A DNA stretch of 64,000 nucleotides from Streptomyces spectabilis (GTDB lineage Bacteria; Actinomycetota; Actinomycetes; Streptomycetales; Streptomycetaceae), in NCBI RefSeq assembly GCF_008704795.1, contig NZ_CP023690.1:5962501-6026500 (forward strand). The letters run 5' to 3'. Positions within the stretch are counted from its first letter, which is position 1. Each line of letters starts with the position of its first letter. The position numbers and the translations under genes were made by a program. Of the stretch, positions 52,903-61,031 are shown piece after piece. The notes under the pieces are model-generated. The model was not told the DNA's origin and made no database searches. It saw nothing but the letters and a program-made list of their open reading frames with translations.

Positions 52903-53426
52903 GACCAGGTCGCCTCCCCCAGGGCGGGCGGCACCGCGGGAGCGGGCCCCCGCGGCGGGTGCAGGACCGTCGCCACGGCACGGGCGCACACGGTCCGTAC
53001 GCGCTCCGGCGGCAGCCCGAGCAGCGCCGCGGCCTGCTCCTCGGCGACGCCTTCGTAGAGACGCAGGACGAGAACCAGCCGCTCCAGGGGGGACAGCCGG
53101 GCGAGCAGCCCGCCCTGGCCGCGGTAGCGCCACCAGGCGCCGCGCGCGTAGTGGACGGCCACGTGCGTACGGGTGCGGTCGTAGGGATCCTCGCCGCGCA
53201 TGCGGTCCCAGGAGGCGTACGTCGCGGCGAGCGCGCGGGTGAGCAGGGCCCGCGCGCGGGGGTTGGCGTCCGGCGGCTCGCCGGTGAGCAGCGTGGCGGC
53301 ATGCAGAAGGCGCCCTGCCGCGCCCGCGACGAACGCCTGGAACTCCCGGGCGCGACGGGCCTGTTGGGCGGCCTGCCGCTCTCGCACCGCGCCTCCCGCC
53401 GGTCGGCGTAGGGGGACCGGTTTCAT
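52899..53426 (-). CDS. SigE-family ECF sigma factor-like protein
   Basis: 175 residues. A region-2-like helix bundle (REFQAFVAGAAGRLLHAATLLTG ... RALAATYASWDRM) is joined to a region-4-like HTH (LSPLERLVLVLRLYEGVAEEQAAALLGLPPERVRTVC). The characteristic acidic AEDL of region 2 is replaced by ANPRARALLTRAL, so core binding or promoter melting may be altered. It is co-translated with a small membrane protein. Likely targets are unknown. Confidence 0.78.
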   Translation of the reverse strand: MKPVPLRRPAGGAVRERQAAQQARRAREFQAFVAGAAGRLLHAATLLTGEPPDANPRARALLTRALAATYASWDRMRGEDPYDRTRTHVAVHYARGAWWRYRGQGGLLARLSPLERLVLVLRLYEGVAEEQAAALLGLPPERVRTVCARAVATVLHPPRGPAPAVPPALGEATWS

Positions 53427-53589
53427 CTGAGGCCAGGCGGGGTGCCCAGGTCAAGAGCCCGGCACGAGCGGAACCGCGCGCTCGGGCGGCCGGGGGTGGA
53501 ACGTGTCGTCCTGAGCCAGGCCCTCGTACGGGCGGTGCCGGGCGGGCGCCGCACTGACGGCGCGCGTCCGCGCACTCCCGTGCGAGGGC

Positions 53590-53622
53590 CGGGGCCGCGG
53601 TGGTCGGCGTACCGCGGCCCCG
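53590..53622 (-). terminator. hairpin terminator of the MarR gene
   Basis: Arms around GGGGCCGCGG (53591-53600) and CCGCGGCCCC (53612-53621) lie just past the MarR stop codon. Confidence 0.65.
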
Positions 53623-53625
53623 GGC

Positions 53626-54138
53626 TCAGGAGTCGGTCTGCGGCACCGCGTCGGGCACCGCCTGGGAGCTCTGCCGCGCGGAGAGCGCGGTGTTGAAGCG
53701 GGTGAGCAGCGCGGTGAAGCCGGTGCGCTCCTCGGGCGTCCAGTCCTGCGTGAGCTCGGCCATGAGCTCACGGCGCGAGGACCGCACCTCGTCCAAACGC
53801 GCCTGGCCGCGCGGCGACAGCTGCAGGACGACCGCGCGCCCGTCCTCGGGGTGCGAGGTGCGCTTGACCAGGCCGGTGTCGACGAGCGGCGCGACCTGGC
53901 GGGTCACGGTCGAGGAGTCGATGCCCATGCTCGCCGCGAGCGCCTTGACGCCCATCGGGCCTTCCTTGTCGAGACGGTTGAGCAGGAGGTACGCGGCTCG
54001 GTCCATGGAGTTGCGGACCTGTCCGACGCCGCCAAGACGGGTCTGCTCGGCACGCCGCGCGAACACCGCTACTTGGTGTTGGAGCGTGTCGAGGAGGCCG
54101 GGATCGCTGGCGGTCGTCATGTCCGGAGTTGTGGGCAT
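53626..54138 (-). CDS. MarR family transcriptional regulator
   Basis: 170 residues with the winged HTH (GVKALAASMGIDSSTVTRQVAPLVDTGLVKRTSHPEDGRAVVLQLSPRG). MarR dimers usually repress a neighbouring gene and are released by a small phenolic or metabolite ligand. It is divergent from threonine ammonia-lyase with 145 bp between. ATG at 54138; a second ATG six codons on (54120) is equally plausible. Confidence 0.9.
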   Translation of the reverse strand: MPTTPDMTTASDPGLLDTLQHQVAVFARRAEQTRLGGVGQVRNSMDRAAYLLLNRLDKEGPMGVKALAASMGIDSSTVTRQVAPLVDTGLVKRTSHPEDGRAVVLQLSPRGQARLDEVRSSRRELMAELTQDWTPEERTGFTALLTRFNTALSARQSSQAVPDAVPQTDS

Positions 54139-54283
54139 GGCCGTGGGCTCACTTCATGGGAAGGGTGGTGGGTTGGGGGACAGGGTACGGGGTCCGGGCG
54201 CTACCCGTACCGGCGCTGCGCAAACCCGTCTCGCCGCTTGGTCAGGCCGCGAGGAGACTGGCGTGAACTGCGAGACTGCAGTC

Positions 54284-55513
54284 ATGAGCTACCGCACGAC
54301 ACGCTCCTTGCCCGACGTGACCCTGGACGACGTGCGCGGCGCCCAGAAGATGCTGGGCGGCGTCGCCCGGGTCACGCCCATGGAAGGCAGCAGGTACCTG
54401 TCCGGGCTCGTCGGCGCCCCCGTCCATCTGAAGTGCGAGAACCTCCAGCGGACCGGCTCCTTCAAGCTGCGCGGCGCCTATGTGCGCATCGCCGGTCTGC
54501 TGCCCGAGGAGCGCGCGGCGGGCGTCGTCGCGGCCAGCGCGGGCAACCACGCCCAGGGCGTGGCCCTCGCCTCCTCGCTGCTCGGGGTGCGCTCGACGGT
54601 GTTCATGCCGGTCGGCGCCCCGCTGCCGAAGGTCGCGGCGACCCGCGACTACGGCGCGGAGGTGCGCATGGAGGGCCAGGTCGTCGACGAGACGCTGGCC
54701 GCGGCGCAGGAGTACGCGGACGCCACCGGAGCCGTCTTCATCCACCCCTTCGACCACCCGGACATCGTCGCCGGGCAGGGCACCGTGGGCCTTGAGGTCC
54801 TGGAGCAGTGCCCCGAACTGCGCACGCTGCTCATCGGCGTGGGCGGCGGCGGGCTCGCCGCGGGCATCGCCGTGGCCGTCAAGGCGCTCCGTCCCGACGT
54901 GCGGCTCGTCGGCGTGCAGGCGGCGGGGGCCGCCGCGTACCCGCCCTCGCTCGCGGCGGGCCGGCCGGTGTCCATCGGCAACCCGATGACCATGGCGGAC
55001 GGCATCAAGGTGGGCCGCCCCGGCGACGTGCCGTTCCGGCTCGTCGAGGAGCTCGTCGACGACATCGTCACCGTCTCCGAGGACGCCCTCTCCAGCGCCC
55101 TGCTGCTGTGTCTGGAGCGGGCCAAGATGGTCGTCGAACCCGCGGGCGCCAGCACGGTCGCGGCGCTCCTGAGCGACCCGCACGCCTTCGAGGGACCCGT
55201 CGTCGCCCTGCTGTCCGGCGGCAACGTGGACCCGCTCCTGATGCAGCGCATCCTGCGCCACGGCATGGCCGCCGCGGGCCGCTACCTGTCGCTGCGCCTG
55301 CGCCTGCCGGACCGCCCCGGGGCCCTGGCCTCGCTGCTCGGCGCGCTGACCGTGGTGGACGCCAACGTCCTCGACGTGAGCCACGTCCGCACCGATCCCC
55401 GGCTGGGGCTCACCGAGGTCGAGGTGGAGCTGCACCTGGAGACGAAGGGGCCCGAGCACTGCGCCGAGGTGGGCGCGGTGCTGCGGGACGCGGGCTACAC
55501 GGTCCTGGACTGA
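54284..55513 (+). CDS. ilvA: threonine ammonia-lyase (dehydratase) with C-terminal ACT domain
   Basis: 409 residues. PLP-dependent deamination of threonine (or serine) to 2-oxobutyrate, feeding isoleucine and propionyl-CoA. PLP Lys61 in TGSFKLRGAY, the SAGNHAQGVA loop, the GVGGGGLAAG phosphate-binding turn and the GGNVD tail are present. A single ACT domain (about 330-409; PDRPGALASLLGALTVV) marks the short, allosterically simple form. In-frame GTG at 54263 has a good GAGGAG box and would add seven residues; ATG 54284 is kept for similarity to homologues I recall. Confidence 0.9.
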   Translation: MSYRTTRSLPDVTLDDVRGAQKMLGGVARVTPMEGSRYLSGLVGAPVHLKCENLQRTGSFKLRGAYVRIAGLLPEERAAGVVAASAGNHAQGVALASSLLGVRSTVFMPVGAPLPKVAATRDYGAEVRMEGQVVDETLAAAQEYADATGAVFIHPFDHPDIVAGQGTVGLEVLEQCPELRTLLIGVGGGGLAAGIAVAVKALRPDVRLVGVQAAGAAAYPPSLAAGRPVSIGNPMTMADGIKVGRPGDVPFRLVEELVDDIVTVSEDALSSALLLCLERAKMVVEPAGASTVAALLSDPHAFEGPVVALLSGGNVDPLLMQRILRHGMAAAGRYLSLRLRLPDRPGALASLLGALTVVDANVLDVSHVRTDPRLGLTEVEVELHLETKGPEHCAEVGAVLRDAGYTVLD

Positions 55514-55584
55514 CGGACCCGGGCCGAGCGCGGCCCCGGCCGGGGGCCGGGGTTTTCCACAGGCTTGCCCGAACCGGTTGAGAA

Positions 55585-55602
55585 AACGCGATACATCGCG
55601 TT
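55585..55602. promoter_or_regulatory. palindrome AACGCGAT-AC-ATCGCGTT upstream of the ABC exporter
   Basis: Perfect 8-bp arms with a 2-nt centre, 93 nt before the ATP-binding protein start. It has the size of a TetR- or PadR-type operator, but no such gene adjoins. Confidence 0.6.
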
Positions 55603-55695
55603 AGGGTGTGACCCACTCCACTGGCCGCCGGGCGAGCGAGGTCCGGCGAATCTAGGCTTTTCGCTAGGTACCGACCCAAACTATGGGAGACCCCT

Positions 55696-56721
55696 ATGCC
55701 AGGCGCCATCTACGCCGAAGGTCTGGTGAAGACCTTCGGCGACGTAAAGGCTCTGGACGGCGTCGATCTGGATGTCCCGGAAGGCACCGTGCTCGGCCTC
55801 CTCGGGCCGAACGGCGCGGGAAAGACGACGGCGGTCCGCTGTCTCACCACCCTGCTGACCCCCGACAGCGGCAGAGCGGTCGTCGCCGGAATCGACGTAC
55901 TGAAGCATCCGAACGAGGTGCGGCGATCGATCGGACTCTCCGGTCAATTCGCCGCCGTCGACGAGTACTTGACGGGCCGCGAGAATCTCCAGATGGTCGG
56001 TCAGCTCTATCAGATGCCGACCAAGCAGGCCAAGGCCCGGGCGGGCGAGCTGCTCGAGCGGTTCAATCTGAGCGACGCGGCCGACCGCCCCTCCAAGACG
56101 TATTCGGGCGGCATGCGCCGCCGACTCGACCTCGCCGCGGCGCTCGTCGTCTCACCGCCGGTGATGTTCATGGACGAGCCGACGACCGGCCTCGACCCGC
56201 GCAACCGCCAAGCCCTGTGGGAAGTCATCCAAGAGCTCGTCGCGGGCGGCACGACCCTCCTTCTGACCACGCAGTATCTGGAGGAGGCCGACCACCTGGC
56301 GCACGACATCTGCGTCATCGACCACGGCCGGGTCATCGCCCGCGGCACCGCCGACCAGCTCAAGGCCCAGACCGGCGGCGAGCGCGTCGAGGTCGTCGTG
56401 CACGAGCGCGACCACATCGCCGTCGCGAGCGACGTCCTCACCGGCTTCGGCAAGGGCGAGACCACCGTCGACCAGCACACCCGCAAGCTGACCGTGCCCG
56501 TCACCGGCGGCGCCAAGCTGCTCGCCGAGGTCATCCGCGAGCTCGACGCCCGCGGCATCGAGATCGACGACATCGGCCTGCGCCGCCCCACCCTCGACGA
56601 CGTCTTCATCTCCCTGACCGGCCACATCGCCGAGGTCGACGAGGGCAACGGCACGGACACCGCCCCCGAGAAGTCCCGGGCGGGCGCCAAGGACAAGCGC
56701 AAGAAGGAGGCCGACCAGTGA
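55696..56721 (+). CDS. ABC transporter ATP-binding protein (DrrA-like)
   Basis: 341 residues. Walker A GPNGAGKTT (37-45), Q-loop region SGQFAAVDEYLTG, signature YSGGMRRRLDLA (136-147), Walker B VMFMDEPTTG (156-165) and switch His in TQYLEEADHLA. The DrrA-type C-terminal part follows (TLDDVFISLTGH), then a Lys-rich tail (KDKRKKEADQ). This group exports daunorubicin and other hydrophobic drugs together with a DrrB permease, encoded immediately downstream with a GTGA overlap. Substrate unknown. Confidence 0.92.
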   Translation: MPGAIYAEGLVKTFGDVKALDGVDLDVPEGTVLGLLGPNGAGKTTAVRCLTTLLTPDSGRAVVAGIDVLKHPNEVRRSIGLSGQFAAVDEYLTGRENLQMVGQLYQMPTKQAKARAGELLERFNLSDAADRPSKTYSGGMRRRLDLAAALVVSPPVMFMDEPTTGLDPRNRQALWEVIQELVAGGTTLLLTTQYLEEADHLAHDICVIDHGRVIARGTADQLKAQTGGERVEVVVHERDHIAVASDVLTGFGKGETTVDQHTRKLTVPVTGGAKLLAEVIRELDARGIEIDDIGLRRPTLDDVFISLTGHIAEVDEGNGTDTAPEKSRAGAKDKRKKEADQ

Positions 56722-57572
56722 GCGCCCTCAGCGACACCGCACCCGCAGCCAGGCCCGCGGGCGGCCTGAGCGCCTCCGTCCGCGACTCCCTCGTCGTCGC
56801 CAAGCGGAATCTGATCCGCATGAGCCGGATCCCCGAGATCATTCTCTTCGGCCTGATCCAGCCGGTGATGTTCGTCGTCCTCTTCAGCTATGTCTTCGGG
56901 GGATCGATCAACGTCCCCGGTGCGGGCCTGAGCCCTGGCGGGTACCGCGAGTTCCTGATGGCGGGCATCTTCGCGCAGACCGTCACCTTCGCCACCGCGG
57001 GGGCGGGCGCGGGCATCGCCGAGGACATGCACAAGGGCCTGATCGACCGCTTCCGCTCGCTGCCCATGGCGCGCGGCGCCGTCCTCACCGGCCGCACCAT
57101 CGCCGACCTGGTGCAGACCGCGCTGACCCTGCTGGTCCTCGCCGTGGTCGCCCTCATCGTCGGCTGGCGGATCCACGAGGGCTTCCCCAAGGCACTCGCC
57201 GCCTTCGGCCTGCTGCTCCTGTCCGGGTACGCCTTCACCTGGATCGGCGCCCTGATCGGTCTGTCGGTCCGCACCCCGGAGGCAGCCACGTCCGGCGGCC
57301 TGATCTGGCTCTTCCCGTTGACGTTCATCTCGAACGCGTTCGTCCCGGCGGAGAACATGCCCACCTTCCTGCGGCATATCGCTGAGTGGAACCCGTTCAG
57401 CGCTACCGTCCAGGCGTGCCGCGAACTCTTCGGGAACCTCCCGGCGGGCTATCCAGTGCCGGAGGCCTGGCCCATGCAGCATCCGGTGTTGGCATCGGTG
57501 CTGTGGTCTGTGCTGATCATCCTGGTCTTCCGGACACTCGCGGTCCGCAAGTACCGCACGGCGACGTCCTGA
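56718..57572 (+). CDS. ABC transporter permease (DrrB-like, ABC-2 type)
   Basis: 284 residues with six membrane segments. SLVVAKRNLIRMSRIPEIILF, the EDMHKGLIDRFRSLPM cytoplasmic loop and FISNAFVPAENMP are the ABC-2/DrrB signatures. GTG at 56718 overlaps the stop of the ATPase gene, so both subunits are co-translated. The pair should form a dimeric drug- or lipid-type exporter. A 15-bp terminator hairpin follows. Confidence 0.92.
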   Translation: MSALSDTAPAARPAGGLSASVRDSLVVAKRNLIRMSRIPEIILFGLIQPVMFVVLFSYVFGGSINVPGAGLSPGGYREFLMAGIFAQTVTFATAGAGAGIAEDMHKGLIDRFRSLPMARGAVLTGRTIADLVQTALTLLVLAVVALIVGWRIHEGFPKALAAFGLLLLSGYAFTWIGALIGLSVRTPEAATSGGLIWLFPLTFISNAFVPAENMPTFLRHIAEWNPFSATVQACRELFGNLPAGYPVPEAWPMQHPVLASVLWSVLIILVFRTLAVRKYRTATS

Positions 57573-57595
57573 CCGGCTCGCGCCCCGCGCACGGC

Positions 57596-57630
57596 GAAGC
57601 CCCCGGCACGAGGCGCGTGCCGGGGGCTTC
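57596..57630. terminator. bidirectional 15-bp hairpin terminator
   Basis: GAAGCCCCCGGCACG (57596-57610) pairs perfectly with its complement (57616-57630) between the convergent permease and greA genes. Confidence 0.85.
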
Positions 57631-57648
57631 CAGGGCGTCGGGGCGGGC

Positions 57649-58146
57649 TCAGCCCTGGTAGGGCTTGGCCTCCAGGATCTTGACCGAGGCGAGCTTGCCG
57701 TTCGGCAGCTCGTACTGGGCGTCCTCGCCGATCTTCTTGCCGCTCACGCCGGAGCCGAGCGGGGACTGCGGCGAGTACGTCTCGATGTCGTTGCTCGCGT
57801 ACTCGCGGGAGGCGAGGAGGAAGGTCACGGTGTCGTCCTCGTCGCCGTCGAAGGCGATCGTGACCACCATGCCGGGGGCGACGACACCGGACTCGGCGGG
57901 CGCCTCACCGACCTTGGCGTGCTCCAGGAGCTGCGTCAGCTGGCGGACGCGGAGCTCCTGCTTGCCCTGCTCCTCCTTGGCCGCGTGGTACCCGCCGTTC
58001 TCGCGCAGGTCGCCCTCCTCACGCGCCGCCGCGATCTTGGTTGCGATCTCGGTGCGCGCGGGACCAGACAGGTACTCAAGCTCTTCCTTGAGCTTGTCGT
58101 ACGCCTCCTGGGTCAGCCAGGTGACGTTCTCGCTGGTCTGGGTCAC
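57649..58146 (-). CDS. greA: transcription elongation factor GreA
   Basis: 165 residues. An N-terminal coiled coil with the acidic tip (AREEGDLRENGGYHAAKEEQ) enters the polymerase secondary channel, and an FKBP-like C-terminal domain (SPLGSGVSGKKIGE) docks on the enzyme. GreA stimulates cleavage of backtracked RNA. GTG start at 58146 with GAGGAG upstream. It lies next to DUF4307 and mca, an arrangement also kept in mycobacteria. Confidence 0.94.
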   Translation of the reverse strand: MTQTSENVTWLTQEAYDKLKEELEYLSGPARTEIATKIAAAREEGDLRENGGYHAAKEEQGKQELRVRQLTQLLEHAKVGEAPAESGVVAPGMVVTIAFDGDEDDTVTFLLASREYASNDIETYSPQSPLGSGVSGKKIGEDAQYELPNGKLASVKILEAKPYQG

Positions 58147-58312
58147 AGGTGCTCCTCGTAGGTCCTTGAATACAAAGCATCGCCCTACCCAGAAGGATGT
58201 TCCCTCATGGGTGGGCGAAACCACGAGCCTAACAATTTCGCTGCCGTAAGGGGAGGACATACGGCATCAGAACCACGTCAGCGCGGGCAGCCGCCCGGGA
58301 GCGGGGCGCGGG

Positions 58313-58744
58313 TCAGTCCGTGTGGCAGGAGACCAGGGACGCGCTCGTGGCGCGTTCCGTGGTGCGGAGGGTGACCGTCTTGTCGATGCGGTCCCGGCTC
58401 TGGTCGAAGCGGAAGTCGGCACGGCCCACCTCGGCCCCGCTCTCGGCCTGCGCGCGCAGCGTGCAGTACCCCTTCGCGCCCGCGTCCTTGCGCACTTCCA
58501 GGTGGACCTCGACGGTCTTGGCCGAGACGGAGTCCCACTTGATGATCTCGGCGCTGATCTTCGAACCCGCGAGGGCGTCGTAGCCGAACCAGCCGACGAC
58601 GCCGAGCAGCAGGACGCCGAGGACCGCGCCCACGGCCTTGAGCTTGCGGTCGGCGCGCTGGTCGGCGGTGAGGGCGGAGCCGTAGCGGCCCTCGGGGGGC
58701 CGGGCGGCGGTGCCGCTGGTGTCACGGCCGCTGACCGCGGTCAT
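58313..58744 (-). CDS. DUF4307 membrane protein
   Basis: 143 residues: a polar N-terminus (YGSALTADQRADRKLK), one membrane helix (AVGAVLGVLLLGVVGWFGYDAL) and an extracytoplasmic beta-rich part with two cysteines (GYCTLRAQ, LVSCHTD) that could form a disulfide. DUF4307 is an actinobacterial family usually located between greA and mca; its function is unknown. ATG at 58744, divergent from mca. Confidence 0.85.
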   Translation of the reverse strand: MTAVSGRDTSGTAARPPEGRYGSALTADQRADRKLKAVGAVLGVLLLGVVGWFGYDALAGSKISAEIIKWDSVSAKTVEVHLEVRKDAGAKGYCTLRAQAESGAEVGRADFRFDQSRDRIDKTVTLRTTERATSASLVSCHTD

Positions 58745-58866
58745 GCTCGTCCTCCACTGGACACGGGACAGGGGTGCCGGAATTTTCCGTCCCCCGATTC
58801 CGTCACTATAGAAGCCGCCCATTGCAGTGGATGACCGAGGGCGCCCTATTCATCGAGGATCGAGTC

Positions 58867-59748
58867 TTGACTGAGCAGCTGCGACTGATGGCCGTTCACG
58901 CCCACCCCGACGACGAGTCGAGCAAGGGCGCGGCCACGATGGCCAAGTACGTGTCCGAAGGGGTGGACGTGCTCGTGGTGACGTGCACGGGCGGGGAGCG
59001 CGGCGACATCCTCAACCCCAAGCTCCAGGGCGACACGTACATCCAGGAGCACATCCACGAGGTCCGCAAGAAGGAGATGGACGAGGCCCGCGAGATCCTC
59101 GGCGTCAAGCAGGAGTGGCTGGGCTTCGTGGACTCGGGTCTGCCCGAGGGCGACCCGCTGCCGCCGCTGCCGGAGGGCTGCTTCGCCCTGGAGGACGTGG
59201 ACAAGGCGGCGGGCGAGCTGGTGAAGCAGATCCGCTCGTTCCGCCCGCAGGTCATCACCACGTACGACGAGAACGGCGGGTATCCGCACCCGGACCACAT
59301 CATGACCCACAAGATCTCGATGGTGGCCTTCGACGGCGCGGCGGACGCGGAGAAGTACCCGGAGAGCGAGTTCGGTCCCGTCTTCACGCCGCGGAAGCTC
59401 TACTACAACCAGGGCTTCAACCGCCCCCGCACCGAGGCCCTGCACCAGGCGATGCTGGACCGCGGCCTGGAGTCCCCGTACGGGGAGTGGCTGAAGCGCT
59501 GGGACGAGTTCGAGCGGGTCGAGCGCACGCTCACCACGCACGTGCCGTGCGCGGAGTTCTATGAGATCCGCGACAAGGCGCTGATCGCGCACGCGACGCA
59601 GATCGACCCCGACGGCGGCTGGTTCCGGGTCCCGATGGACGTCCAGAAGGAGGTCTGGCCCACGGAGGAGTACGAGCTGGCGAAGTCCCTCGTCGATACC
59701 TCCCTCCCCGAGGACGACCTCTTCGCGGGCATCCGCGACAATGCCTAA
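58867..59748 (+). CDS. mca: mycothiol S-conjugate amidase
   Basis: 293 residues from the TTG at 58867, the exact length I recall for S. coelicolor Mca. It cleaves mycothiol conjugates of toxins and of own antibiotics to mercapturic acids for export, plus GlcN-Ins for recycling. The zinc site AHPDDE (H13, D16) with a distal His in YPHPDHIMTH is intact, and Lys20 (ESSKGA), which separates Mca from MshB, is present. An in-frame ATG at 58828 is a less likely start. Confidence 0.94.
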   Translation: MTEQLRLMAVHAHPDDESSKGAATMAKYVSEGVDVLVVTCTGGERGDILNPKLQGDTYIQEHIHEVRKKEMDEAREILGVKQEWLGFVDSGLPEGDPLPPLPEGCFALEDVDKAAGELVKQIRSFRPQVITTYDENGGYPHPDHIMTHKISMVAFDGAADAEKYPESEFGPVFTPRKLYYNQGFNRPRTEALHQAMLDRGLESPYGEWLKRWDEFERVERTLTTHVPCAEFYEIRDKALIAHATQIDPDGGWFRVPMDVQKEVWPTEEYELAKSLVDTSLPEDDLFAGIRDNA

Positions 59749-59988
59749 ATGAGCGCAAGCCTGGCAATGACGCATCTCGTCCCCCTCGCCAAGGAGGTGG
59801 ACGAGAACAAGGTGACCCCCGGGGTCCTCGGGTTCATCGTCTTCGCGGTGATGGCCCTTGCCGTGTGGCGGCTGATGAAGTCGATGAACCGGCACATGAG
59901 CAAGGTCGACTTCAAGGAGGCGCCGGACCCGGCCGGGGCGTCCCGCGAGTCGGCCGACGCCGCCGATGCCAAGGCCGAGCGGGGCTGA
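59749..59988 (+). CDS. small single-helix membrane protein
   Basis: 79 residues: a short N-terminus, a membrane helix (GVLGFIVFAVMALAVWRLM), then a charged C-terminal tail (NRHMSKVDFKEAPDP ... KAERG). ATG at 59749 directly follows the mca stop codon, so it is probably translated with mca; ATG at 59767 is another possible start. It is a conserved neighbour of mca in Streptomyces as I recall, with no known function. Confidence 0.75.
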   Translation: MSASLAMTHLVPLAKEVDENKVTPGVLGFIVFAVMALAVWRLMKSMNRHMSKVDFKEAPDPAGASRESADAADAKAERG

Positions 59989-60011
59989 CCCCGCAAGGCG
60001 GGCGGCGGGCC

Positions 60012-61031
60012 TCAGCGCGAGTGGTCCGCCAGTGACAGCAGCAGGTGCGCGGACTCCGGCCGCAGATGGTCGGAGTGCGCGCCCGCAGGTCCGCGCCCGC
60101 GCACGAACACGTGGCTCGCGTCGACGCTGACGAACCGGTGGTCGAGGACCGCGAGCGGATAGGCGTCGTCCGTGCCCCGCATCCGGATGCCGGAGACGGG
60201 CGCGGGCGCCGTGCCGATGCCCGCGTGCCCGATGCCCGCCCGCTTCTCGGCCCGCAGGTGCCAGAAACCGGTGGCCCGGTCGCCCTGCGCGTACGTCGCC
60301 ACGACCGGGCCGCGCAGCGGTGCCCCGGCGAGCCGGGTGAACGTCGTGGCGAAGGCGTCGCGCGGCGCGGCCATCTGGAACAGCAGCATCGAGTCCACGG
60401 TGAACGGCCGCCCCGGCGGCGCGGGCGTGCTCCAGCCGAGCGTGCCGCCCGGCGGCGCGGCCGCCCACTGCACCGCCTCGCACAGGAGGCGGCAGCCGAA
60501 GGAGTGCCCGACGAGGTGCAGCCGCTGGCCGCCCCGGCCGGCGAGCACCGGTGCGCGGCGCGGGTCGCCGCGCCGGGCGTCCAGATAGCCGAGCAGCTGC
60601 CCGACGACGTGGGCCGCGTGCCCTTGCGTGCTCATGGCGTGCGCGCGGTCCCGGATGCGGCGGTAGCCGCCGAGGGACGGCAGCGAACGGGAGGGCCAGC
60701 GGACGAGCACCGGCCAGGGTGCGAAGCCCCCGCCGCCCGCCCCGCCGAGTCGCGGGTACAGCCCCGGCCGCCGCGCGAGCTGTCGCTCCACCAGGCCGAG
60801 GAGTTCGGCCACGGCCTGCCGGGACGACGTGCGCGAGGTCTGCCACCCGTGGACGTACACGACGACGTCCGTCGCCCACGAAGGCGGGGTGAGCCGTGCG
60901 GCGAAGTGGTCGAGGAGGCCGGGCGGCGGCACCGGCCGCGGCCCGTCGCGCGTGGCCCGCAGCGGCCAGCCGCGCTCGTCGAGGTCGACGACGGCGCCCC
61001 CGTCGTCCGTGGCGTCCCCGGCCGTCGTCAC
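60012..61031 (-). CDS. alpha/beta hydrolase, last gene of the CHAT operon
   Basis: 339 residues without signal peptide. DVVVYVHGWQTSRTSSRQAV holds the oxyanion HG (61-62), and LHLVGHSFGCRLLCEAVQ is a strict nucleophile elbow with Ser177; His in DASHVFVRG may complete the triad. The fold resembles the DUF900/lipase-like esterases. GTG at 61031 overlaps the stop of the CHAT gene (GTGA), so production is tied to that of the protease. In the operon context it could be an effector acting on lipid or other esters after proteolytic switching; that role is inference. Confidence 0.78.
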   Translation of the reverse strand: MTTAGDATDDGGAVVDLDERGWPLRATRDGPRPVPPPGLLDHFAARLTPPSWATDVVVYVHGWQTSRTSSRQAVAELLGLVERQLARRPGLYPRLGGAGGGGFAPWPVLVRWPSRSLPSLGGYRRIRDRAHAMSTQGHAAHVVGQLLGYLDARRGDPRRAPVLAGRGGQRLHLVGHSFGCRLLCEAVQWAAAPPGGTLGWSTPAPPGRPFTVDSMLLFQMAAPRDAFATTFTRLAGAPLRGPVVATYAQGDRATGFWHLRAEKRAGIGHAGIGTAPAPVSGIRMRGTDDAYPLAVLDHRFVSVDASHVFVRGRGPAGAHSDHLRPESAHLLLSLADHSR

